Notes under the pieces: model-generated
Seen by the model: the letters and a program-made list of their open reading frames with translations, nothing else
What the model was told of the DNA's origin: nothing
Databases searched by the model: none
Shown: piece by piece, positions 33,251 through 40,613 of the stretch
Layout of the letters: every line of letters begins with the position of its first letter
Position numbering within the stretch: position 1 is the stretch's first letter
DNA from: an uncultured Granulosicoccaceae bacterium
GTDB lineage: Bacteria > Pseudomonadota > Gammaproteobacteria > Granulosicoccales > Granulosicoccaceae
DNA length: 40,613 nucleotides
NCBI GenBank assembly: GCA_937922945.1
Contig: CAKZUP010000010.1
Coordinates: 1 to 40,613 of the forward strand
Reading direction: 5' to 3'
Program-made: the position numbers and the translations under genes

Positions 33251-34143
33251 GTGCAGCGGCTGGCACTAAACCGGTAAAGAAGGTAGCTACAAAGAAGATA
33301 GCTGCCAAGAAGGTTTCGGCAGCAATAAAGCCCATCCAACCAAATACGGGTTGGACGGCATCACTGTCACTGTGTTTTGAGGCAGGGGCTCATCGGCCTA
33401 TTGTCAGACGACGGCACACAGGCCCATTAACGATTCAGCGACCGTTTTACCCAGAAGAGCGTGTTGCGCACGTTTACCTATTGCACCCGCCTGGCGGTGT
33501 TGTTGGTGGGGATGAACTCAACATTCAAGCTATTGCTGAAATTGGTGCGGCTGGACTAGTGACGACGCCTGGCGCGACAAAGTTCTATCGATCCAGCGGG
33601 TTAACATCTAAGGTAAAACAATCACTGGAAGTGCAGGGTGGTTCACTTGAATGGTTTCCGCAGGAGAACATTTTTTTCAATGGCGCTTTGGCTGATTTAT
33701 CGACAACAATCAACATCACTAACGGTTCTGCTCTGGCGTGTTGGGATATCCAATGTTTTGGCAGGCCAGCGGGAGATGAGGTTTTCGTCACTGGCTCGGT
33801 GTGTAATCAATTGAACGTGTTGGTCGATGGGTTGCCCTTGTTTATGGACCGATTAATCATCAATGACGAATTCGATGTGTCACAACGTACCGTATTACGC
33901 GGTTCTGCGGTTGCTGGTACTTTGTTATTAAACAACATGACAAAAGATACGTGTGATCGGGCAAGGCGCACACTAAATGCACTACCAGAATTTTTTGTGA
34001 CCCTGGTCGATTCGCTGCTGGTCGTACGTTATGTTGGCAACAGTGCGCAGCAGGCAAAAGCCGGCTTCACGAATGTGTGGTCTGATTTGCGTTACTATTT
34101 GAATCAGCAAAAGCCCTGTACACCCCGTATTTGGGCAACGTAA
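33247..34143 (+). CDS. ureD: Urease accessory protein UreD with a lysine/alanine-rich N-terminal tail
   Basis: UreD (UreH) binds apo-urease first and, with UreF and UreG, guides nickel into the active site. The 298-residue chain shows the family core: HRPIVRRRHTGPLTIQRPFYPE, VYLLHPPGGVVGGDELNI, TTPGATKFYRSSG, LEWFPQENIFFNGA and CWDIQCFGRPAGDE. The first 33 residues are unusual, being Ala/Lys-rich with repeats such as KKVATKKIAAKKV, like a histone-H1 tail. No other in-frame start exists before the conserved core and the ATG overlaps the preceding stop, so the tail is probably translated. UreABC follows after 129 bp. Confidence 0.93.
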   Translation: MSAAAGTKPVKKVATKKIAAKKVSAAIKPIQPNTGWTASLSLCFEAGAHRPIVRRRHTGPLTIQRPFYPEERVAHVYLLHPPGGVVGGDELNIQAIAEIGAAGLVTTPGATKFYRSSGLTSKVKQSLEVQGGSLEWFPQENIFFNGALADLSTTINITNGSALACWDIQCFGRPAGDEVFVTGSVCNQLNVLVDGLPLFMDRLIINDEFDVSQRTVLRGSAVAGTLLLNNMTKDTCDRARRTLNALPEFFVTLVDSLLVVRYVGNSAQQAKAGFTNVWSDLRYYLNQQKPCTPRIWAT

Positions 34144-34240
34144 ATGCTTGCTAGCTGGATAAAACGAGGCATTCTTATACGCGGTATACACAATCCAGTG
34201 GCATGGATAGTCAGCTACCTATTTCGCGCTTAGCAATAAA

Positions 34241-34270
34241 CCAATAACGCAATTACCAATGAGGCAATTA
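34241..34270. repeat. 15-bp tandem repeat carrying the ribosome binding site of the urease gamma-beta gene
   Basis: CCAATAACGCAATTA (34241-34255) is followed by CCAATGAGGCAATTA (34256-34270), 12 of 15 bases identical. Only the second copy contains GAGG, which is the Shine-Dalgarno for the GTG start at 34273 (8-nt spacing). The array abuts the structural urease genes. Confidence 0.82.
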
Positions 34271-34272
34271 AT

Positions 34273-34908
<636 letters not shown>

Positions 34909-34918
34909 GAAAGCTTCA

Positions 34919-36622
34919 ATGACATCGATATCCAGAAAAGCGTATGCAGAGATGTACGGGCCCACCACCGGTGATCGAGTTCGATTGGCCGATACCGATT
35001 TGTGGGTGGAGGTTGAAGACGATCACACTGTCTATGGCGAAGAGGTTAAGTTTGGTGGCGGAAAGGTTATTCGCGATGGCATGGGTCAGAGCCAGCTAAC
35101 GTCTGAGCACATTGCAGATACGGTAATAACCAACACATTAATTATTGATTATTGGGGCATAGTCAAAGCCGATATCGGTATTAAATCAGGGCGCATACAG
35201 GGCATTGGTAAAGCAGGCAACCCGGACATTCAACCGGCTATAACCATACCGATAGGTGCTGGCACTGAGATTATCGCCGGTGAAGGCATGATCATCACCG
35301 CTGGCGGTATCGATGCACACATTCACATGATTTGTCCGCAACAGATTGAAGAGGCGATGTGTTCTGGTATTACTACCATGCTAGGTGGCGGTACTGGCCC
35401 GGCAACCGGTACCAACGCAACTACCGCAACACCGGGTCCGTGGTATATACATCGTATGCTGCAGGCGGCAGATGAATTTTCTATGAATCTAGGGTTACTC
35501 GGTAAAGGTAATGCCAGCAAACCCGAACCTTTGCAGGAGCAGGTTGCGGCTGGTGCCATAGGTCTGAAGCTCCATGAAGACTGGGGTACGACACCTGCAA
35601 CAATCGATTGTTGTCTGGGTGTGGCTGATGATATGGATATACAGGTTGCCATTCATACCGACACACTGAACGAATCCGGATTTGTAGAACACACGTTGGC
35701 TGCGATGAAAGGCCGAACTATTCACACCTACCACACCGAAGGGGCGGGCGGTGGACACGCGCCTGATATTATCAAGGCGTGTGGACAATCCAACGTGTTG
35801 CCATCATCGACTAATCCAACACGACCCTATACCGTTAATACCATCGATGAGCATCTGGATATGTTAATGGTGTGCCACCACCTCGACCCATCCATTGCTG
35901 AAGATGTGGCATTCGCTGAATCGCGCATACGACGTGAAACCATAGCAGCGGAAGATATCCTGCAAGATCTTGGAGCATTTTCAATGATTGCATCTGACTC
36001 TCAAGCCATGGGACGCGTGGGTGAAGTGATATGCCGAACCTGGCAGACAGCACATAAAATGCGGCAGCAACGCGGAAGCCTTACAGGCGACAAAGCCGAT
36101 ACGGATAACATGCGGGTTAAACGCTACATAGCCAAGTACACTATTAATCCTGCCATTACCCATGGTATTGCGCATGAGGTTGGTTCGGTAGAGGTGGGTA
36201 AACTTGCCGATCTGGTTTTATGGAAGCCTGCATTCTTCGGTGCGAAGCCGGCGTTGATTATTAAAGGTGGAATGATCTCTAGCGCCCCAATGGGCGACCC
36301 TAATGCATCGATTCCAACACCGCAACCAGTGCACTACCGGCCTATGTTCGGCGCATATGGTGCAGCACGCAACGCAACATCCATGACGTTTATGTCACAA
36401 CATGCGCATCAAAACGGTATTGCGGAAACGCTGGGTTTGAAAAACCTGACAGCGGCTGTCAGTAACTGCAGAAATATCAGTAAGGCCGACATGATTCATA
36501 ACGATTGGCAGCCTGACATCAGTGTCGATCCACAAACTTATGAAGTTATCGCCGACGGTGAATCGTTAACCTGCGAACCTGCGTCGGTATTACCCTTGGC
36601 CCAACTGTATCAATTGTTCTGA
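34919..36622 (+). CDS. ureC: Urease alpha subunit (catalytic)
   Basis: UreC hydrolyses urea to ammonia and carbamate at a di-nickel centre. From ATG 34919 (AGGA 8 nt upstream, overlapping the previous stop) the chain has exactly 567 residues and every active-site residue falls on the classical Klebsiella number: His134 and His136 (DAHIHMIC), the carbamylated Lys217 and His219 (GLKLHEDW), His246 (IHTDTL), His272 ([10 protein letters not shown]), the flap Cys319 and His320 (MVCHHLD), and Asp360 (IASDSQAMG). The enzyme should therefore be fully active once nickel-loaded. Longer upstream frames run through ureAB and are not real. ureE follows after 2 nt. Confidence 0.98.
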   Translation: MTSISRKAYAEMYGPTTGDRVRLADTDLWVEVEDDHTVYGEEVKFGGGKVIRDGMGQSQLTSEHIADTVITNTLIIDYWGIVKADIGIKSGRIQGIGKAGNPDIQPAITIPIGAGTEIIAGEGMIITAGGIDAHIHMICPQQIEEAMCSGITTMLGGGTGPATGTNATTATPGPWYIHRMLQAADEFSMNLGLLGKGNASKPEPLQEQVAAGAIGLKLHEDWGTTPATIDCCLGVADDMDIQVAIHTDTLNESGFVEHTLAAMKGRTIHTYHTEGAGGGHAPDIIKACGQSNVLPSSTNPTRPYTVNTIDEHLDMLMVCHHLDPSIAEDVAFAESRIRRETIAAEDILQDLGAFSMIASDSQAMGRVGEVICRTWQTAHKMRQQRGSLTGDKADTDNMRVKRYIAKYTINPAITHGIAHEVGSVEVGKLADLVLWKPAFFGAKPALIIKGGMISSAPMGDPNASIPTPQPVHYRPMFGAYGAARNATSMTFMSQHAHQNGIAETLGLKNLTAAVSNCRNISKADMIHNDWQPDISVDPQTYEVIADGESLTCEPASVLPLAQLYQLF

Positions 36623-36624
36623 CT

Positions 36625-37089
36625 ATGCTGTTATTCAACAAACAAGTGCAGGGAAATATGGTTCCCGACCACACCGTTGCTCTGGCATTCGACAAACGAG
36701 TGCGTGGGCGATTAAGAATTAGTCTGGACGATGCTAATCTTGATGCCGGAATCGATATTGAGCGCGGTGCCGTATTGTCCGATGGCGCATTACTCGCAAG
36801 TGAGAGTGGTTCTATATTAAAAGTCATTGCAGCACCCGAAGCCGTTTCTGTTGCCGCAACCGAAGATAGTCACTTATTTGCTCGCGCCTGTTACCACGTT
36901 GGAAATCGACATACTCAAGTGCAAATTGGCAATCATGAGTTGGTTTATCTGCACGATCATGTACTCGATGAAATGCTCGTTGGTTTGGGCTTAACGGTTA
37001 GTTTTGAAAAGCGTGCTTTCGATCCGGAAAATGGTGCCTATGCAAGTGGGCACTCGCATCACGATCATCATCATCATCACGACCAGTAG
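36625..37089 (+). CDS. ureE: Urease accessory protein UreE (nickel metallochaperone)
   Basis: UreE carries nickel to the UreD-UreF-UreG complex. The 154-residue chain has the peptide-binding N-terminal domain (VALAFDKRVRGRLRISLDD), the metal-binding C-terminal domain with the conserved motif FARACYHVGNRHTQVQI and LHDHVLDEMLVGLGL, and a histidine-rich tail (GHSHHDHHHHHDQ) able to store several nickel ions. ATG 36625 is 2 nt after the ureC stop and has little Shine-Dalgarno character, suggesting coupled translation. Confidence 0.95.
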   Translation: MLLFNKQVQGNMVPDHTVALAFDKRVRGRLRISLDDANLDAGIDIERGAVLSDGALLASESGSILKVIAAPEAVSVAATEDSHLFARACYHVGNRHTQVQIGNHELVYLHDHVLDEMLVGLGLTVSFEKRAFDPENGAYASGHSHHDHHHHHDQ

Positions 37090-37129
37090 CATGCGAAAAT
37101 TAAAGATCAAAGGCAGAAAGGACTAACTC

Positions 37130-37807
37130 ATGCTAGCCCAACTTCGCTTAATGCAGCTGCTTAGCCCGGTGTTGCCAGTGGGTTCGTATAGCTATTCACA
37201 AGGGCTTGAATGGGCGGTAAAACAAGGCTGGGTCGTAAATCGGGAAGACCTCGATCAATGGCTTAACGAGCTCATTAAAGGTTCTCTGGCACAGCAAGAT
37301 CTGCCGCTTCTGCGCAATCTCTACCAAGCTTTTTTAAATGATGACGTTCAGCGCATTAGCTATTGGAGCCACGTTGCGGTTGCGTTACGCGATACAGCTG
37401 AATTGCGAGCGGAAGAGCGTGCTCGCGCGCAAGCTTTTTTGCGCGTTTTGGAGGCCCTGCCAGATGATCGACCAGATGCGAAGATAGCTCTCTATAAGGA
37501 TAGTTTGCAACAGACACCGTTTGCAGCAATGGCTTGGGCGTCTGTTCGATGGGAGATAGATGAGTTGCCTTTGTTATATACGTTTGCCTATAACTGGCTC
37601 GATGCCGCTATAGTGAATGGCGTGAAAATCATTCCGCTGGGTCAGTCTGACGGCCAGGTTTTATTACACACCAAACTGCCAGCGCTGCAAAAAGCGGTTG
37701 AAACATCACTCGATGTTGCTGACGACGCCATCGGATTTTCCGTACCATCTGTTTCCATGGCGAGTTGTAACCATGAAGTACAATACTCGCGTATTTACCG
37801 ATCCTAA
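37130..37807 (+). CDS. ureF: Urease accessory protein UreF
   Basis: UreF binds the UreD-urease complex and recruits UreG, gating nickel delivery. The 225-residue all-helical protein shows the usual start LRLMQLLSPVLPVGSYSYSQGLEWAV, ERARAQAFLRVLEALP, and a late MAWASVRWEIDELPLLYTFAYNWLDAAIVNGVKIIPLGQ segment. The ATG has an AAAGGA Shine-Dalgarno. The gap to ureE is 40 nt and to ureG 18 nt. Confidence 0.95.
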   Translation: MLAQLRLMQLLSPVLPVGSYSYSQGLEWAVKQGWVVNREDLDQWLNELIKGSLAQQDLPLLRNLYQAFLNDDVQRISYWSHVAVALRDTAELRAEERARAQAFLRVLEALPDDRPDAKIALYKDSLQQTPFAAMAWASVRWEIDELPLLYTFAYNWLDAAIVNGVKIIPLGQSDGQVLLHTKLPALQKAVETSLDVADDAIGFSVPSVSMASCNHEVQYSRIYRS

Positions 37808-37825
37808 CCATTGTGAATATTGGCT

Positions 37826-38455
37826 ATGACTATTAGCGAACGTAGATCTGCTTCAAATCCGTTGCGAGTTGGGCTGGGTGGTCCTGTCGGTTCAGGAAAA
37901 ACGTCTATTCTCGATGCGCTGTGTAAGCACATGCGTAGCGACTTTGACATCGCTGTAGTAACCAATGATATTTACACGCGTGAAGATGCAGATGCGCTGG
38001 TTCGTAGTCAAGCCCTGACATCAGAGCGCATTGTTGGTGTTGAGACTGGTGGCTGTCCTCATACCGCCATTCGCGAAGATGCATCCATGAACCTTGCTGC
38101 CATCGACGAACTGACGCAGAAATTCCCGGAACTGGATATCGTGTTTATTGAAAGTGGCGGCGATAATCTGGCTGCTACCTTCAGCCCCGAACTTGCTGAT
38201 CTTACGCTGTATGTAATTGATGTGGCGCAAGGTGAAGAGATACCGCGTAAGGGTGGGCCGGGTATTACCCGATCTGATTTGTTGATTATCAATAAAACAG
38301 ACTTGGCACCGCACGTTGAAGTATCTTTGGACGTAATGGAAACCGATGCGCAACGAATGCGTGAGGGCAAGAGATTTTTATTCACGAGCATTAAGCACGG
38401 TGATGGTGTGAGCGCGATTGCTGACTTCATTCGTCACGAGGGCATGCTGAATTAG
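37826..38455 (+). CDS. ureG: Urease accessory protein UreG (GTPase)
   Basis: UreG is the SIMIBI-class GTPase that drives nickel insertion into urease. From ATG 37826 the chain has 209 residues; an in-frame TTG 6 nt earlier is less likely. It shows the P-loop GPVGSGKT (19-26), the nickel-binding Cys-Pro-His motif in [32 protein letters not shown], and the guanine-specificity motif NKTDLAPHV. The upstream Shine-Dalgarno is weak. It ends the urea operon. Tandem repeats rather than an obvious terminator follow it. Confidence 0.96.
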   Translation: MTISERRSASNPLRVGLGGPVGSGKTSILDALCKHMRSDFDIAVVTNDIYTREDADALVRSQALTSERIVGVETGGCPHTAIREDASMNLAAIDELTQKFPELDIVFIESGGDNLAATFSPELADLTLYVIDVAQGEEIPRKGGPGITRSDLLIINKTDLAPHVEVSLDVMETDAQRMREGKRFLFTSIKHGDGVSAIADFIRHEGMLN

Positions 38456-38460
38456 CTGCG

Positions 38461-38520
38461 TATAGCTGAGGGCCTTATAGTTGAGGGCCTTATAGCTGAG
38501 GGACCTATAGGTGGCGATCC
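38461..38520. repeat. Four 15-bp tandem repeats directly after ureG
   Basis: The units are TATAGCTGAGGGCCT (38461-38475), TATAGTTGAGGGCCT (38476-38490), TATAGCTGAGGGACC (38491-38505) and TATAGGTGGCGATCC (38506-38520), diverging towards the 3' end. The array begins 6 nt after the ureG stop and contains stop codons in the ureG frame's continuation, so it is non-coding. No clear intrinsic terminator is present, so this array may mark the convergent end of the urea operon. Confidence 0.93.
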
Positions 38521-38537
38521 GTCATCAGTTGGCGTGA

Positions 38538-38597
38538 TTATTCACTAATGTTAGCCACTAAGGTTATCCACTAAGTTAGCCACGAAGCTTGCCAATG
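38538..38597. repeat. Second array of 12-13 bp imperfect repeats between ureG and the TRAP gene
   Basis: Units read TTATTCACTAAT (38538-38549), GTTAGCCACTAAG (38550-38562), GTTATCCACTAA (38563-38574) and GTTAGCCACGAA (38575-38586), with a decayed copy, GCTTGCCAATGA, after them. The sequence differs from the 15-bp array 18 nt away, so two independent tandem expansions lie in one 175-bp convergent gap. Confidence 0.8.
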
Positions 38598-38630
38598 AGC
38601 CACAAACGTACCGGTGAGGGCAGGAGGTCA

Positions 38631-40613
38631 TTATGCTACCGGCGTAGCTCGGTTGCGTCGCTTTAGCTGGCTTATCGCTATCGGTAGCATTAATACTATA
38701 CCCACGCCCATCGTTGCCAATCCCGGTGCGATAAAAAGAAACGATACCAACGCGACCCACCACCGTTCCCACGTATTGAGTGTGGCCAGACAATAGCCGG
38801 AGAACGCAATACCTAATGATGCTATTCCCATCATGGCACCAGCCAGGGTAACCGTGAAGGCCCACCAGGTAAACCCGTTAGCCACGAGTAATAGCGCTGG
38901 AGAATAAACAAAGACAAAGGGGACCAGTGCTTTTGCGATTCCCAATCGAAAGGCGGTGTTTCCGGTTTTAAACGGATTAGAGCCGGCAATACCAGCAGCC
39001 GCATACGCGGCTAAGGCAACTGGTGGCGTGATATCCGCCAAGACGCCATAGTAAAAGACAAAAAAGTGCGCTACGAGCGGCTCTACCTGAAGTTGTGCAA
39101 GTGCTGGCGCAGCAACTGCAACAAGGATGATATACGTAGCGGTTGTTGGTATACCTGCGCCCATAATGATACAGGCGATGGCAATAAGAATGAGTGATGT
39201 GAACAGTGCCCATTGTGTAACCGAAAAATAGCTAAGCACGGGCAATGAGCTAAGCATGGTTCCGATGTCGGTGGCTGTTTGTATAACAACGAATCCGAGC
39301 CTGAAACCAACACCGGTGAGCGTGACAACACCAACCACAACGCCCACCGTTGCAGCAGCGGCGCCAACAGCAAGGGTGTTTTTCGCGCCTGCGGCCAGGC
39401 TGTCCCATAAATCTTTGATGCTTAAGCGGTGGGTCGGGTTCAAGAATCCAACGACCACGCAGGCGATAATGCCATAGACTGCTGCGAAGTCTGGTGTTCT
39501 GCCGGATAGAATAAGGTAAACAAGGATAATGAGTGGTATTAAGCTTAACCAATGATCTTTGAGCACCACGCCCATTTTCGGAAGTTCTTCTGCTCGTAAG
39601 CCGCGTAAGCCTAATTTCTTCGCTTCCAGATGTACCATGATGAAAATACCAAAGTAGTGCAGCAATGCCGGAAACAACGCGGCAGCGAGTACATCTTTAA
39701 GTGGTATTTCTAAATACTCCACCATGATAAATGCCGCAGCACCCATTATCGGTGGCGTAATTTGACCACCAGTGGAGGCAGTGGCTTCAACTGCTCCTGA
39801 AAAATGCGGGGGGTAACCCACTCTTTTCATTGCAGGTATGGTTAGCGCACCCGTGGTTACGGTGTTGGCGATGGATGAACCTGAGATGGTTCCCATAAAC
39901 GCCGAGGAGAAAATGGCCACTTTTGCTGGCCCACCTGAATAGCGGCCGGCAATAACCATGGCGAAGTCGATAAAGAGTTGCCCTAGACCTATGCGTGTGG
40001 CCAATACGCCGAAGAGAATAAACAGGAAGACGTATTGGGCCATTACTCCAATAGCGATACCGTAAATGCCTTGGTTAGTCATGTAAAGGTGATTAATAAT
40101 GCCAAGCCACGAAGAGCCACCATGTTTTAGCGCCCCTGGCATGACTTGGCCAAAATAAGCAAACGCGATAAACAGGATGCCAATAATAGGCAGTGTTGGA
40201 CCGACGCTTCTGCGTGTGGCTTCCAGCGTTAATAACAGCAAAGCCGTGCCCATAAAAATATCGATAGGAGATGGGTTGCCGACTCTTTGCGCCAAAGCTT
40301 CGGGTGGGAGCAAAGGTAAATACATGGCCGCACCAACGGCCAAAACTGCGAAAAGCATATCAATGAGTGGCACGCCTTCAAAGCGATACCATGCGCGTGG
40401 TGCTAACCCGGAATGGGTTCGGCGAACACCAAAGAGTAAGAACACCAAACCAAGCACGAACGAAATATGGATACCACGATGCAGAATCTCGCGAATCAAA
40501 CCGAAGCCGGATGCGTAAAAATGGTATACCGACATGGCGACCAAGGCCCCAGCAATAAAAAAGCCGAGTTTCTTGCCGGTGGTTCTGAATGCGGTTTCAG
40601 GATCGAACTTACG
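38631..40613 (-). CDS. Fused TRAP transporter permease (DctQM fusion, TAXI-associated type), 5' end outside the window
   Basis: TRAP permeases import organic acids using an ion gradient and a periplasmic binding protein. The frame is open from the stop at 38631 to the window edge (at least 660 residues). The 23 codons ahead of the first internal start candidate (40544) still read as family sequence (RKFDPETAFRTTGKKLGFF), so the true start lies outside. The order is a four-helix DctQ-like part and then the large DctM part with SGSSIANTVTTGALTIPAM, VGYPPHFSGAVEATASTGGQ and ITPPIMGAAAFIMVEYL. This 4TM/12TM fusion usually works with a TAXI-type binding protein, which may be encoded just beyond the edge. 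It converges with ureG. Confidence 0.93.
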   Translation of the reverse strand, partial: RKFDPETAFRTTGKKLGFFIAGALVAMSVYHFYASGFGLIREILHRGIHISFVLGLVFLLFGVRRTHSGLAPRAWYRFEGVPLIDMLFAVLAVGAAMYLPLLPPEALAQRVGNPSPIDIFMGTALLLLTLEATRRSVGPTLPIIGILFIAFAYFGQVMPGALKHGGSSWLGIINHLYMTNQGIYGIAIGVMAQYVFLFILFGVLATRIGLGQLFIDFAMVIAGRYSGGPAKVAIFSSAFMGTISGSSIANTVTTGALTIPAMKRVGYPPHFSGAVEATASTGGQITPPIMGAAAFIMVEYLEIPLKDVLAAALFPALLHYFGIFIMVHLEAKKLGLRGLRAEELPKMGVVLKDHWLSLIPLIILVYLILSGRTPDFAAVYGIIACVVVGFLNPTHRLSIKDLWDSLAAGAKNTLAVGAAAATVGVVVGVVTLTGVGFRLGFVVIQTATDIGTMLSSLPVLSYFSVTQWALFTSLILIAIACIIMGAGIPTTATYIILVAVAAPALAQLQVEPLVAHFFVFYYGVLADITPPVALAAYAAAGIAGSNPFKTGNTAFRLGIAKALVPFVFVYSPALLLVANGFTWWAFTVTLAGAMMGIASLGIAFSGYCLATLNTWERWWVALVSFLFIAPGLATMGVGIVLMLPIAISQLKRRNRATPVA

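Noticed and set aside
34144..34233. A 29-codon ORF starting directly after the ureD stop (Met-Leu-Ala-Ser-Trp...)
   Set aside because: No Shine-Dalgarno, no recognisable features, and too short to separate from chance. It lies in the ureD-ureAB gap and is mentioned only because its ATG abuts the ureD stop.

Overview
The window looks like chromosomal DNA of a heterotrophic, probably marine, gammaproteobacterium. This is inferred from gene content: an E. coli-type PntAB transhydrogenase, an RND pump, tripartite (TTT) and TRAP organic-acid transporters, a complete urea uptake and urease locus, and a PQQ-type periplasmic oxidation cluster. No rRNA, tRNA, CRISPR array, insertion sequence, integrase or phage gene was recognised. 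Genes are densely packed, and at least nine of the starts chosen here are GTG or TTG with a good Shine-Dalgarno sequence.

Layout. (1) 1-4618, minus strand: adaptor and RND pump, then the first part of a lipoprotein gene cut by the window edge. (2) 4831-6952, plus: a short-chain dehydrogenase and a CaiB-type CoA-transferase. (3) 6998-8446: a divergent pair, an Asp/Glu-racemase-family protein and an unrecognised helical protein. (4) 13810-8600, minus: an apparent operon tctC-tctB-tctA-abrB-like-crotonase, with a second CaiB-type CoA-transferase divergent at 14003. Together these suggest uptake of an organic acid followed by CoA-ester chemistry. (5) 15474-18439, plus: pntA-pntB. (6) 18608-21635, plus: a class II (degradative) HMG-CoA reductase followed by two carbohydrate-type ABC permeases, overlapping tail-to-tail with an EamA/DMT exporter. 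(7) 22965-26820, plus: a sorbosone-dehydrogenase-type PQQ enzyme, a small cytochrome c, a YVTN-type beta-propeller and a periplasmic binding protein of the kind found with PQQ alcohol oxidation. (8) 26899-27279: an alkyltransferase-like DNA-repair protein. (9) 27451-38455, plus: urtABCDE, a small membrane protein, ureD, a fused gamma-beta urease gene, ureC, ureE, ureF and ureG, that is urea import plus urease and its nickel-assembly proteins. (10) 38631-40613, minus: a fused TRAP permease whose 5' end lies outside the window.

The most unexpected pattern is not a gene. At least six intergenic arrays of about 12-16 bp tandem repeats are present, several touching the start codon or ribosome binding site of the next gene (7918-7965, 24267-24312, 28816-28843, 34241-34270, 38461-38520, 38538-38597). 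At urtB the duplication creates a five-codon ORF whose stop overlaps the urtB start codon. Other points of interest are the coupling of HMG-CoA reductase with ABC permeases, a crotonase lacking both classical catalytic glutamates, a racemase-family protein with one cysteine replaced by serine, a UreD with a lysine/alanine-rich N-terminal tail, an unassigned small membrane protein inside the urea locus, and strong hairpins directly after both solute-binding-protein genes that open multi-gene transporter operons.
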